Source of the DNA: Diadema setosum
Taxonomy: Eukaryota > Echinodermata > Echinoidea > Diadematoida > Diadematidae
Assembly: GCA_033980235.1 (NCBI GenBank)
Contig: CM067067.1
Location: 62,001-126,000, forward strand
Direction: 5' to 3'
Length of the DNA stretch: 64,000 bases
Positions 1-11,494 of the stretch are shown one piece after another. The position numbers were made by a program, and so were the translations under genes. Under the pieces are notes generated by a model. It saw nothing but the letters and a program-made list of their open reading frames with translations, was not told the origin of the DNA and made no database searches. Numbering within the stretch: position 1 is the stretch's first letter; each line of letters starts with the position of its first letter.

Positions 1-757
1 CCGATTTCGATTCCGTTTGCTTTATGTGATGGCACTAGGTGAGGGCTTCAAAACTTCTACACAGAATTTTGACCTTTGACCTTGATTTTTGACCTATATT
101 GTACATTTTGCTACTAAATGCTACTCCTTCGCCATTTCTAACCCGATTTCAATTCCGTTTGCTTTATGTGATGGCACTAGGTGAGGGCTTCAAAACTTCT
201 ACACAGAATTTTTACCTTTGACTTCTTTGACCTTTGACCTTGATTTTTGACCTGCATTGTACATTTTGCTACAAAATGCTACTCCTTTGCCATTTCTAAC
301 CCAATTTCACTTCCGTTTGCTTTATGTGATGGCACTAGGTGAGGGCTTCAAAACTTCTACACAGAATTTTTACCCTTGACTTTTTTGATCTTTGACCCTG
401 ATTTTTGACCTGCATTGTACATTTTGCTACAAGATGCTACTCCTTTGCCATTTCTAACCCTATATCACTTCCGTTTGCTTTATGTGATGGCACTAGGTGA
501 GGGCTTCAAAACTTCTACAAAGAATTTTGACCTTTGACTTCTTTGACCTTTGAACTTGATTTTTGACCTATATTGTACTTTGGCTACAAAATGCTACTCC
601 TTCGCCATTTCTAACGCGATTTTGAGTCCGTTTGCTTTTTGTGATGGCACTAGGCGAGGGCTTCAGAACTTCTACACAGAATTTTGACTTTTGACTTCTT
701 TGACCTTTGACCTTGATTTTTTACCGATATTGTACATTTTGCTACTAAATGCTACTT
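1..757. repeat. Tandem repeat, ~158-bp monomer, about five copies
   Basis: The phrase 'TTTGCTTTATGTGATGGCAC' recurs near 16, 157, 316, 474 and 631 (last copy altered), giving periods of about 141 to 159 bp. Each monomer has a run of TTTGACC words and ends 'GCCATTTCTAACCC'. The array runs off the left edge. The same monomer returns at about 5700-6065. The many short ORFs here carry no conserved protein signal. Confidence 0.9.
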
Positions 758-978
758 CCGGCGGGGACATATTTTACGCACCGCGTAATTTCTACTTTTC
801 CTTGTTTTTTCTTCATTGATTATGCTGATTTATTCACAAGATTCCATTTAATGTTTATCGTTTGTTAGATATTCATCAGGTTTGATTCTTATGCCTCCAC
901 CCGAAGGATGCTGGAGGCATTATGTTTTCTAGTTGTCTGTCTGTCTGTACATCTGTCCCCGTTCGTTTACGCGATAAC
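758..978. repeat. Non-coding dispersed-repeat flank
   Basis: It begins with a CCGGCGGGGACATATTTTAC block that recurs at about 6146-6165, also just after the ~158-bp repeat. It also holds a TGCCTCC...GGAGGCAT inverted pair near 892-920. No gene is visible. Confidence 0.6.
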
Positions 979-982
979 TTAA

Positions 983-1311
983 CCCTAACTTACCTGGGGG
1001 GGGGGGGGGGGGGGGGAGCCATAATGGCCCACCTCGACGAATTCCGCGACCATTCCAGCGTGCAAAATGTTTTGATCATGCTGCTCGCTGACTTTTTACT
1101 TTCAAGTCTCGCGCAACTTTTTAATTTAAAATAGAAAATGCAAATTTTTTGAAAATTTAACTTAACAGTCTTGTAGATTATATCCGGCTTTATGTTCACG
1201 CAAAATTTTGCGGCGATCGCGCGATCAACGGCAGAGATCTGAAGGGGGGGCCATAATGCCCCCCCCCCCCAGGAATTCAAGCTCGCTAAATAGCCCAGGT
1301 ACAAGTTAGGG
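983..1311. mobile_element. TTAA-flanked MITE (piggyBac-like ends)
   Basis: The left end CCCTAACTTACCTGGG and the right end CCAGGTACAAGTTAGGG are inverted copies, flanked by TTAA at 979-982 and 1312-1315. TTAA duplication and CCCT-type ends are typical of piggyBac-derived elements. Long G and C runs lie inside both arms. No transposase. A larger relative is at 57143-57909. Confidence 0.75.
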
Positions 1312-1315
1312 TTAA

Positions 1316-1699
1316 AGGGATCGTACAGTTTTGGTTGAGAACTAATTTCAGGTTTCTAACATTTCTTGGTGAGATAATGAAAAACCTCTTATGAAATATG
1401 AAAGAGCATGTAATTCTATGAGGAACTCAACGTTTATTTGATGAAAATTGGTTTTGAAATGGCTGAGATATCCAAAAATGAGCGATTCTGATAAAGTGTG
1501 GGACCCACACTTTATCACGATCGCTTTGTTTTACTTTGTTTTTGGATGTTTCAGTCATTCCAAGCCTGATTCTTATCAAATAAACTTTGAATTCCTCTTA
1601 AAATGGTATATGCTCTGTACTCTATCATAAGTGTTTTCTTGGTATCTCTCAAAAAGTTAAAAGCCCAATTCTCATCTCCACCAATACTGTACCATCCCT
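1316..1699. mobile_element. TTAA-flanked palindromic MITE, copy 1
   Basis: The ends AGGGATCGTACAGTTTTGGT and ACCAATACTGTACCATCCCT are imperfect inverted copies. TTAA flanks lie at 1312-1315 (shared with the previous element) and 1700-1703. Internal arms around a centre near 1500-1520 also pair. Related copies lie at 59617-59997 and, truncated, at 4825-5146. Confidence 0.8.
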
Positions 1700-1703
1700 T
1701 TAA

Positions 1704-2474
1704 GTAATATTGAGTGGAATTTTACCAAACTTGGTCCAAGTATAAAGTATGATGGGGCAATTACTTGATTAGATTTTGGATGAAATTGGCTGGAGACCAA
1801 AGGTCAAAGGTCAAGGTTAAATCAGGAAATTGTATCTCTTTACGTGGTAACTCAAGACTGGATCAAGCAAATTTCACCAAACTCAGTCTGTCCAAGGATG
1901 ACGTATGATGGGGCAATTGATTAGTTTTTGAGTGAAATTGGCCCGAGATCAAAGGTCAAATCCTGAAATTTATCTTTTTATGCAATTATTCAAGACTGGA
2001 TGAAGCAACTTTCGCCAAACTTGGTCCAGGGATGACGTATGATGGGGCAAATAAGTAGGTAATTTTTGTGTGAAATTGGCAAGAGTTCAAAGGTCAAAAG
2101 GTCATGGTCAAATGCTAAAAATTTTGCTATTTCCCCCATATCTATGCAATGCCTGAAGGTATTTTCTTAAAACATAGTGTAGACATGTACTACAGAATAA
2201 AGATTCTCCAGAGTGAGTTTCAGGTCATGAGGTCAAAGGTTAAAAGGTAAAAGATCAGGTGAAAATTTTAAGATTTTACTTTTTTCCATATCTTGCAAAT
2301 GGTTCAAGGTATCTTTATGGAGCATGGTACATATGCATGTACTGGCTGGCAGGGATTACTTAAGGAATTTAGGGGTCAAAGGTCAAGGTCTACCCCTCAA
2401 AATTTCACATTTCCCCCATATATATGCAATGCTTCTAGGATTTTTCGTGAAACTTAATTAATACATGTATTACC
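1704..2474. repeat. Degenerate tandem repeat
   Basis: 'GTATGATGGGGCAA' recurs near 1747, 1905 and 2037, with 'AAAGGTCAAAGGTCAAGG'-type stretches between, and further decayed units follow to about 2460. This fits an old ~130-160-bp repeat. No gene. Confidence 0.6.
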
Positions 2475-2477
2475 TTA

Positions 2478-3219
2478 GGCCAAAAAAAAAAAATTGTTGC
2501 ATTGGCGTAACCCGCCCGACCCTAAAAATTCCGCCCGACCCTAAAAATTCCGCCGACCCCATGTTTTTTTATTTTTTTTTTTTGCTATCGATATCAAATA
2601 TCTTGTTGATTGCGATCGCGATCGCACAAACCCGGAAGTGGAAACGGCTCTGGGGCCTTATATCGGATGTACGAGGGAGAGATCTAGCACCTCGCATAAG
2701 CCTTCCTTGATCAGTACGTCATCGGTTTCCAACACGGACACGTACTCTTAACAAGATTCAGTGTAATATACGTAGCATTCAGACTGCGATGTGGTGCACA
2801 GTTTTGCCATAGGTTTCCTGTGTGGAGAACTTACACGAATCTGTATATGTGGGACTGTAATAGAGATCGCCGTGTGCGATGAAAAGATCGTACATATGGG
2901 TCAATTTGCATCTATCTTATCTAAGTCAAAATAGTAAAATATGAAGTGAAAACATTCAGGATAGGGATTTCAACATCTTTAAATTCTGTGAAGGGGTATA
3001 ATTCCAGTAATATCGGCCTCATAAATGATTTGTAGAATACAATGTAGATGAACACAGCACATTCGGTGCAGCAGTTGTAACTGTTTACTGAGCTGAGCAC
3101 GAGTTTTACACGTAAAATGCAGGTAGCAAAAAAAAAAAATAAAAAATAAAAAAATCCGCCCGACCGACCCTATTTGAAAATCTCATGTTACGCCAATGCA
3201 ACATTTTTTTTTTTTGGCC
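2478..3219. mobile_element. PIF/Harbinger-like non-autonomous TIR element
   Basis: Both ends read GGCC, an A-rich run, then TTGCATTGGCGTAAC in inverted orientation, about 35 bp of TIR. TTA lies immediately outside each end (2475-2477 and 3220-3222), fitting the 3-bp TWA duplication of PIF/Harbinger elements. A CCGCCCGACCCTA motif is repeated just inside both ends. No transposase seen, so the superfamily rests on TSD and ends only. Confidence 0.7.
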
Positions 3220-4824
3220 TTATGGAGATCCTCTGGGAAATTTCCTGCCGGAAGGTCAACGGTTGAAGGTTAAAGGTTAAAGGCCAGGCTAAAATGCAAA
3301 AAAAAAATTCTATTTTATACTGAAATTGCACTTTTTCTTCGTACCTTGAAAATTACTCAATGCATAAACTTATAAAAGGGTCAAAAGTCAAGTAAAAAAT
3401 CCTCAAATCCCCAAATACATATGGGCCATTCTCCGAAAAAGTGTGCAATTACCTGTGTACAAATGACAGAAATTCAAAATCCCAGATTTTTTTCATTTTT
3501 TATCAATTCAGAAACTTCAGTCCCTTAGGAATACAAAACAATCAATGGGTGATTTTTGAAAGCTCATATTTTTTCTAGAAACATTTCCAAAGGTAGAGTC
3601 TTATTTTGCATGTTAAAACCAAGTATCAGATACGTTACCAGAGGTACCATCTTAGAAGACTGTTGATTGTCTGCTTATTTCTTGCTTTAAAATGACAATG
3701 CTTTTGTAAAACTACAAGCTTAAACATAAACAAACATCATGGAAACATTTTGGAGTCAGCCTTGATCTAATCTGTAATAAAAATGATTGTAAATTATAAA
3801 GTGAGGGCTAAATGAAAATCAACAACACATACATATTTCGGCTTAAAATATGTTACCCTAATTTAACTTTTTACCTGCATTTGAATTATATCAATAATCT
3901 CATTGATTATATATGAAGCTTTGTGAAAAAGTATTATACTTCTCATAAATAGCAAATGCCAGATAACATCTCTGCCAGATTAAATACATTTTGGATCGAA
4001 TGAAGAACGGTGTGTGGAAACGTATCTGACGCATCAGACATTCCGTTAGTATAAAATTTTAAACCCAACACCAATCATGCCAATATATTTTTAACTTGTA
4101 AGAATATCACAATATGATTATTTTTCATTGTAACACCGCACTTCTACACATAAAGAATTTTCTTGTCATAGATAGAAGATTAGATAACTCTTAAATAAAA
4201 TTTGAGATGTACGTGAAATATGAGAACCAAACAAGCACAAATCCACAATACTTTTTCTCTGATATAGTTCCAAAATTTTGTAATTATGGTACACGGGAGA
4301 CGGTAAGAATGAAGTTGGAAAAGATTTATGTAAATAATACACATGAATTCAATTTTCCTTTGTTCCTGTCTGCAATAAATTAGGTCTCAAGAATCAATAA
4401 ACAATGGTAACATATCTGACAAAGTATTTGTGATCATTGACACAATAAACTACCAATTTGCATCAAACCCTGATCACTCAAACATGTGATTCAAAAACCT
4501 GATGCAAAACGTTAGGCATCAAATCCTATTGTCATTTTCAGAACATAAAATTGCAACGAAGGAAGTGCTCTTGACTTTAATCATAATACTAAGCGCATTT
4601 TATGTAGATAAGATGCAAAATTATAATGAACAAAGGTAGACCATTCATGTAGTTGCGTTTGCTGTGAAGTTGAAAAAAAAAAAAAGATGTGTACCACACT
4701 TCAGCCCTTAAAGTCCTTCTATGTTTACATTGTGAAACAAAACACACACACAAGAAAGCAGAAATGAAATTAATTTGTAGCCTATATCTGACGGCCCTTT
4801 TTGTAAATGTCACAATTCTATTAA

Positions 4825-5146
4825 GGGATAGTACAGTTCTGGTTAAGATGAGTATTTAGGTTCTAACTTTTTGCAAGATAGTCGAAATCCACTTATACGC
4901 AATACTTAGGAGCATACTACTCTAAGATGAATGAAGTATTTATTTGATGAAATCAGTTTTGAAATGACTGAGATGTCCAAAATATAAAGTAAAAGAAAGA
5001 TGTCCAAATAAAAGTAGATGAGCCATCACATTTTCTTAGGACCTCTTTCTTTTACTTTATATTGGATATATCAGCCATTTCAAAACCGATTTTTCATCAA
5101 ATAAACTTTTAATTCCTCTTAGAACTATATGTCCTCTCAGCAAGTC
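4825..5146. mobile_element. Truncated, diverged copy of the AGGGATCG MITE
   Basis: It starts after TTAA (4821-4824) with GGGATAGTACAGTTCTGGTT and shares the interior 'TTTATTTGATGAAATCAGTTTTGAAATG' pattern, cited in part, with the copies at 1316 and 59617. The right inverted end is missing. Confidence 0.6.
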
Positions 5147-5617
5147 ATATAGAGCACGTTGTCAACTGGTTAAATCCCCACGCAAAAGCGCGTCGTGGTT
5201 ATACCTTGCTGCATGATACAATGTACATTTTAATGGTAACGTATCTGACATGTTTGATGGATAACGTATTTGATGTGCCGTTACCGTTCTCACACTATTA
5301 TCTACAAAAATATTAATTTTCTCCAACAATTTCTGTTGTGTGATTAATCATTACCTTAAGTATTCAAAAGTATCTGTCAGGCTTTGTTTTTATTTACAGC
5401 ATACTTTTTTCTAAACGAAGCAAAGTTTAAGTGACACGTACAACGTATCTGATATCAGCTCATTGTAACATTAGGCTTCCACGGCTTCGGATCAGTATAT
5501 TTTTCTGTAGCAGGATATTCAATGAATAAATCATGGTTCCATGTGTGCGTTAGGTTGACCTTGTTGTCCCCGCCAAACGAGTTCGAGCAGGGGACTATGA
5601 AACGGGCTCCGTGCGTG

Positions 5618-5665
5618 TGTGTGTCCATGTGTGTGTGTGTGTCCGTGTGTGCTTCTGTGTGTGAT
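5618..5665. repeat. (TG)n-rich microsatellite
   Basis: Alternating TG with a few interruptions; low-complexity sequence only. Confidence 0.85.
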
Positions 5666-5699
5666 CAAAATGTTCAATTTGCTACTTCTCTATCATTTA

Positions 5700-6065
5700 T
5701 GAGCCAATTTTGATTCTGTTTGCTTTATATGATAGCACTACATGGGAGCTTCAAAACTTCTACACAGAATTTTTACCCTTGACTTTTTTGATCTTTGACC
5801 CTGATTTTTGACTGCATTGTACATTTTGCTACAAGATGCCACTCCTTTGCCATTTCTAACCCAATTTCACTTCCGTTTGCTTTATGTGATGGCACTAGGT
5901 GAGGGCTTCAAAACTTCTACACAGAATTTTGACCTTTGACTTCTTTGACCTTTGAACTTGATTTTTGACCTATATTGTACTTTGGCTACAAAATGCTACT
6001 CCTTCGCCATTTCTAACCCGATTTCGATTCCGTTTGCTTTACGTGATGGCACTAGGTGAGGGCTT
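5700..6065. repeat. Second block of the ~158-bp tandem repeat
   Basis: Three partial copies of the monomer seen at 1-757, with 'TTTGCTTTA' words near 5719, 5877 and 6030. It is followed by the same CCGGCGGGGACATAT block (about 6146). Confidence 0.85.
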
Positions 6066-6681
6066 CAATAACAAAATACTACTTGAATAATATGATATCT
6101 TTAGCTGAAACAAACTCATTGATGCCAGTCCAAAGATTTAAATTTCCGGCGGGGACATATATTACGCACCGCGTAATTTCTACTTTTCCTTGTTTAGCAC
6201 ATGAAATTACACTGCTATACGGCATTACTTTGATCTTCTCTCTCGAGTCTGAAAAGAGGCAACGTATCTAACTGCGATTTGGCGACATGATATAAATTAT
6301 TTTTTAGAGAAATATAAAAACATGATATTGTTATGTAATATTATTTGTCATTCAGGCACTTGAGGGGCAATGGAATTAGGTACTGACAAAAGATTAGATT
6401 TGAATGATATTTTAACAAGCAACAACTTGTTATATGAGCACTTCCTATTCTGGCGACATGGGGTGTTTAGGGTTACATCAAACTTCAAATCGTATTTCTA
6501 ATATTATCCTGGATGTCCCAATAGCTTTATTGATATGTATTTTACAGGTCTAACCTCTTGGATGAATTTTAACTAAAAAAAAATTGATTTCTGAGGGATA
6601 AAATATCGATATAAACTTTATGAACATGCTGGCGGCACGAAAATTGCAGTTTTGCGCACTTTTTGGGAGAATGTCCCATAT

Positions 6682-7267
6682 ACCTGTACTCTTAGACAAT
6701 ATAGCAAACCTAGTTCAAGGAAAGTGAACATTCAACACATTTGTGACAAACCTGTCATTTTAGTATTTTGCCAGTTATGTGAAACTGTCATCACACATTG
6801 TGAAGACCTTGTACTGTACACCTATTAGGAGAACCATGCATTATGGCGGAGGCATACCAGTCGCCATAGCGACATTTCTAGTTTGTTTTATGTTGTAGAT
6901 GTATGCATAAGTTAGACAAACAGAACTTCTTCTTAGTGTATTGACAATGAGTATGAAGCATTATTATTCTTATTCTTTGTATTCATTTTATGTCACAGAA
7001 GAAAAGCTTCGTTCATCAGCCAGTTTTCATTTGTTTGTCTATGCCATATTACAGAGAATGTGAGATACACAGACATTTTACACAAAATTATGACACTTCA
7101 CTTGGCATAAATCATACAAAGATACATCACAAAACAAGACGATACAAAGATCATGACACTTCATGTACAAAAAAAAAGAGAAATTGTGCAAGTGCAAGGA
7201 ATCAGCAGAAAGGCGGAGGCCTTATACAAAAGCTGAGACCTGAGAGATAATCATAGCAATTATACAC
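6682..7267. other. Gene-free stretch with a repeat fragment
   Basis: At 6846-6885 it holds a GGAGGCATACC...CGCCATAGCGAC fragment of a dispersed repeat. The 86-residue open frame at 6990-7250 has lysine/histidine-rich composition, no recognisable motif and no splice context. I see no supported gene. Confidence 0.5.
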
Positions 7268-7271
7268 TTAA

Positions 7272-7620
7272 AGGCATAATTTACCATTTGCAGATGAAAG
7301 CATTAGTGCTTTAAAATAGTTTTAAAATGTGAGCTAGGGATAGAAACAACCACTGTCAAAATTTGAATCCATATAATCGATGTTAAGTGTTGTTAAATAC
7401 ACAAAATGTGAACAATAGTTATAATAAAAATGTTTCCAGACTAAACCGTATACAGTTACGGTTTTCTGAGAAAAACCCTGATATCTCCTTATATTTTAGG
7501 TTTTATTGCAAATATTTCATATGGTAGGATGTTTTATGATACAACAGACCTACACATATGCATCAAATGTGATATCTTGAACATTTTTGAAATCACTGCT
7601 CCCAAAGGTAAACTGGACCT
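7272..7620. mobile_element. TTAA-flanked MITE
   Basis: TTAA lies at 7268-7271 and 7621-7624. The ends AGGCATAATTTACC and GGTAAACTGGACCT are imperfect inverted copies. No coding content. It abuts the 3' end of the large minus-strand LINE and may have inserted in its 3' UTR. Confidence 0.65.
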
Positions 7621-7770
7621 TTAACACCATACACATACACACACACACTCACACGCAGTAATAAAATAACACTGACTATAACTGTATGGAGTTACAATGT
7701 ACAGAATACCTGATCATACACACAAGCAATGTTCCAATTATATAAATGATATAGTTTCATATGAAAATTA

Positions 7771-9968
7771 TTACACCTTATTCAACAAATATTGTTTATA
7801 TCTCCTTTTAAAATAGTTTAAACTTTGACTTTTCTGAATAGTTTCTGGCAAATGATTCCAAATGTGTGGTCCTGAGAGAAATTCAAATCTCTTGTACACA
7901 GATATTCTAATTTGTGGCAAATGAAAATTATTAACATTTCTTGTATTATAATTGTGAACACTTTTATTCAGTTTAAAACACTCTTGAAGAGACTTTGGTA
8001 ATAAATTATTTTGGCAAGAATGCATAAAAATTGCAACTTGATATTTATACGTGTCATAAATATTAAGAAACTTCAACTTTTAAAACAAAGGTCTTGTATG
8101 TGCATGATAAGGTGAATGACAAATAATTCTGACAACCCTTTTTGGGAGTTTAAAAAGCCTGTTCATATATTTCTCACTTGAATTTCCCCAAGCAGGTAAA
8201 CAATAATTTAAATGCGCTACTGTACAATTAAAGAATTATATACAATAAAAATTCTTGAGGGAACTTTTTCATCCTATTCAAAACACCCAAACACTTTGCA
8301 ATCTTGTTGCAAATAACACCAATGTGAACATTCCAAGATAATTTGTCATCAATTATAATTCCTAAAAACTTTGCAGAAGAAACTCTTGTAATGTTATAAC
8401 TTCCAACCCTAATTTCAACATGATCTGTATTTACATGTCGATTTGTAAAAACCATAAAATTTGTCTTTTTGTAATTCGAAACCAATTTATTGATATAAAA
8501 CCAATTTATCAAACTCTAAAACAAATTTATATTGCATATTAGTACATAGTATCTTTAAAAGACATAAACACCTTTGTATCATCAGCAAAAAGAATTAATT
8601 TTAACTTATATGACACATTAATAATATCATTCACATACAATATAAATAAAAGCGGGCCAAGAATGGAGCCCTGAGGCACACCACATTTAAGAGTTTGCAT
8701 TTGAGATTTTACACTTCCAAACTTCACATATTGTTGACAATTATCTATTAGCTTTTAAACCAAGTCCAAATAACACCACAAATTCCATAAGCATGTAACT
8801 TACTCAGTAAAACAGAATGGTCTGAGACATCAAATGCTTTGGTTAGATCTGAAAACAAACTAAACATTATCTCATTACTATCAAAAACTGATTGTATTTT
8901 GTCTATAAAATCAGCCAACGCTGTGGATATATTGACTACTATTTATAATATTGCACTTTCTGAAAATCTCTTTAATCAACTTTAAATACACTTCTCAAGA
9001 ATTTTCGAAAATACCGGTAGAACTGATACTGGGCAATGATTTGATAATTCATCCTTACATGTATGTCCACCTTTATGAATAGGAATAACCTTTGCAATTT
9101 TAAGTTTATCAGGAACAATTCCACTCATTAAAGAAGCATTAAATAAAAAACAAAGTGGAAAACATATAATATGTATAACCTTTTTTACTAATTTTATATC
9201 TATATCATCAAATCCAGGACTCTTTCCATTCTTGAATTTACATACAATATCACTAATTTCACCAGGAGTTATTGGAGCAACAAAACAAAAGCAGATGTGA
9301 TGTTTTTCTTCACATATTGAGTATGACGTTGATCATTTGCAGTATTGTCAAATTGTGAGGCAAGATTTGGTCCAATGTTAATAATGAAAAATAACCATTA
9401 AAAAGATCTACTATTTTTTTTCGGTTCACATAAAACCTGGTTATTATACTGAACTGATTGCGGCATAAATTTATTATTTGAACATTGACCTAAATAATCA
9501 TTTATCACTTTCCATGTTTGTCTAATATTTCCTGTTGCAGTTTTAAACTTCCTTTTATAAAATTCATTTTAACCTTTTTAATTTTACTTGTAACTTTAGT
9601 ACGAAATTTTTTATACACACATTTCCGGTAATCAGTTGGTTTTTTCAAATATTTCTTTTACAATACACACTTCTTCTTACACATTTTCAATGAATTATTG
9701 GTAAACCAAGGTTGTTCTTGTATTTCACATTATATCTAACAGGTATAAAAGGAAAACAATTATCATACACACATGTAAATTTATTGAAAAAAGAATCATA
9801 AGCCTGGTTTACATCACCTTCAAAATTCCAACAAATATCATTAATGCTAAATATAAACCTATGTAGTTGTATATAATCATCATTAATCTCACATTTCAAA
9901 TAATCATAATCAAACTTAATTCTTTTAACCTTCATCTTAGAAATGGAAAATACAGGAAGATGATCACT
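7771..9968 (-). pseudogene. LINE ORF2, 3' part: endonuclease end, reverse transcriptase, C-terminal tail
   Basis: Reading the minus strand, the segment opens with SDHLPVF, the final catalytic motif of the APE endonuclease (about 9950-9968), and a long linker (down to 9687). The reverse transcriptase follows, with GVPQGSILGPLLFILYVNDI near 8620-8680 and FADDT (catalytic box) near 8580. KFLGIIIDDKLSW (about 8330-8375) and the tail NYNTRN...FLSGPHIWNHLPETI (about 7830-7960) complete the protein. It ends with a stop at 7771. Many stops and frameshifts, especially at 8730-9680, mean no product. The family is CR1/Jockey-like from the order and motifs. Confidence 0.88.
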
Positions 9969-9970
9969 TA

Positions 9971-10210
9971 CTGTATACACCATATATTTCACGAGTCTAA
10001 ATTTTCGCGAATCGCGACTTCCTGACAATTTCGCGAGTGGTTAAATTCGCGATCGTGGAGTCCTGTCCTGAACAGAAAAATGTATATGTGTACGTCACAT
10101 TCATATCAGCATTAGAGTCAATATTTTCACATGTTTTTAATTTCGTGAAAAGCAGCTGACTCGCAAAATTCGCGAAAATAAAAACCTCGTGAAATATTCG
10201 GCGAATACAG
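9971..10210. mobile_element. TA-flanked MITE inserted in LINE ORF2
   Basis: The ends CTGTATACACCATATATTTC and, inverted, CTGTATTCGCCGAATATTTC share CACGAG next; TA flanks both (9969-9970, 10211-10212). CGCGAA/TTCGCG words fill the interior. It separates LINE residues ADLH from SDHLPVF; the LINE frame across the empty site is off by an indel. Ends and TSD suggest a Tc1/mariner-type MITE. Confidence 0.75.
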
Positions 10211-10212
10211 TA

Positions 10213-10442
10213 CATATGTAAATCAGCAAAAACAACACCAGAAGTAGTTTGTTCTGTATCATTTGTCAATACATTTGAGGGTTGCTGTGGTACTTGTAAC
10301 TCAAGTAGGAAGATGAATTAATGGAAACACAGAATATGTCATTAATAAATCAATGAAATAATTTTAATCTTGGCAAGACTTGACATCTTATAAATTAATG
10401 TTAAAATCTCCCATAATATGATGACATAAATGGTATCCTGGG
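10213..10442 (-). pseudogene. LINE ORF2 endonuclease, middle-to-late part
   Basis: Minus-strand translation gives CHHIMGDFNINL (near 10390-10430), the GDFN motif of APE endonucleases. FIDLLMTYSVFPLI and TNDTEQTTSGVVFADLH follow (to about 10213). Stops occur between these blocks. It joins in frame to the piece at 11237-11462 through the 8-bp repeat ATCCTGGG. Confidence 0.8.
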
Positions 10443-11236
10443 GTAGAAAATAAAAATTTTTTTGAATTATTTATTTTTTTAAAAAGGTTGTACCCTGGGT
10501 GCCAAAAAGAGGAAATTATTTAGGTGCTGGAGCTAGCGTGCGCTAGCCACTGCACTGCACTGCACTGCACTGAAGCACACGCTAGTGGTATCACAGCGTG
10601 CCATCCGTGCAGAGTATAACATACAGTGGCGTGGGAATTACTATGTACACGCACACACAGTGCGTGCATTTTTCTCTGGCTGTCGTCGAGTAGACATGAG
10701 GTGGCACTACACAACGCGTTACCCCGGGGTACTACAGTACCCCGGGGTAACGCGTGATGCATCATATATATAAATTACCTTCTCTATTAACAGTGTTAAC
10801 CCGTTCCTTCCGCAATTCTTTGAGTGCCTTAAATGCGCCCCCAAATGAGATTCTTTCCTGCCCATCAACAGAGAACGGACAGGTTGGTAATCCATCTGAG
10901 CGAAAGCAGTCAAGCGGTACATGTATCCCCTTACCATGGTCAACTACATGTGCCATCAAACAATGAAAATATTGATCAGTGCGAGGTATATGAATAGAGT
11001 GACAGTGTGCGCTGATGGGCCCACAGACACTTTTGTTTTACATGAAACCGGGCACGTGAATGGAATGACTGGGGTCAGCGAACACAAAAATCTACTCGAT
11101 ATACACATTTTTCCAGCAGAAAGAAAACCTATGGTGATAGAATGAACTCTTATCTTTTTATCAAACCCATTTTTTCCGGGCATTACAACACAAAGAAACA
11201 TGAATTTAGGCCACGAAAGTAGACACTCTTGTCTTC
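10443..11236 (-). mobile_element. 0.79-kb unrecognised insert with 8-bp target duplication
   Basis: ATCCTGGG lies at both borders (10435-10442, 11237-11244), and deleting the insert plus one copy makes the LINE frame continuous (FPG joined to YHL). No TIRs are apparent. On the minus strand the insert ends in an A-rich stretch (about 10505 down to 10450), as expected of a retroposed RNA. A minus-strand frame from about 11100 to 10762 has a stop but reads like protein around HCLMAHVVDHGKGIHVPLDC and FSVDGQERISFGGAFKALKE; I do not recognise it. A 42-bp perfect palindrome sits at 10714-10755. It could be a SINE, a retrocopy fragment or a compound insert. Confidence 0.5.
10714..10755. repeat. Perfect 20-bp-arm palindrome
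   Basis: Arm ACGCGTTACCCCGGGGTACT, a 2-nt centre (AC), then its exact reverse complement. The outer word ACGCGTTACCCC is also found just inside the left end of the 25-kb element (11491-11502 area), so the two may be related. Confidence 0.9.
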
Positions 11237-11462
11237 ATCCTGGGAACCTGGTATACCAGGTTCCCGTAAGGAACGGGATAAGAAGTACTTCAAAAGTTTC
11301 TAAAAATAATTGCACAGACTCATTAGGTGGCCTATACACCACTCCTACAACAATATTCTTTCTAGAATTACAAACTTCAAGAAAAATAGATTCAAAATAT
11401 GTGGTATTTACATCTAAATCAGTTCTTTTGTGAAACATCAAACTATCATGCATAAAAACACC
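11237..11462 (-). pseudogene. LINE ORF2 endonuclease, middle part
   Basis: Minus-strand translation starts GVFMHDSLMFHKRTDL and continues through IVVGVVYRPPNESVQ (the VYRPP motif of CR1/Jockey endonucleases) to FLETFEVLL and FPG. Its 5' neighbour in the LINE is at 36795-36942, 25.3 kb away. Read across the TA they join as KGGGV-GVFMHDSL, the usual endonuclease sequence at this place. Confidence 0.85.
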
Positions 11463-11494
11463 TACAGTGCTGATCGCGTTAAACTTACCTACGC

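Larger units (their letters stand above)
3423..6677. mobile_element. 3.3-kb TIR element with dispersed AACGTATCTGA motif
   Basis: The left end GGGCCATTCTCCGAAAAAGT and the inverted right end GGGACATTCTCCCAAAAAGT match at about 27 of 30 positions. ATAT flanks both ends (3419-3422, 6678-6681), a likely 4-bp target duplication. AACGTATCTGA or a close variant occurs near 3630 (inverted), 4019, 4410, 5238, 5268, 5439 and 6261. A truncated MITE, a (TG)n tract and a ~158-bp repeat block sit inside. No ORF resembles a transposase. Confidence 0.7.

Noticed and set aside
11241..11264. 24-bp palindrome around GGTATACC as a separate element
   Set aside because: It lies within the LINE endonuclease reading frame (TGTWYTRFPG) and is most simply a chance palindrome in LINE sequence.
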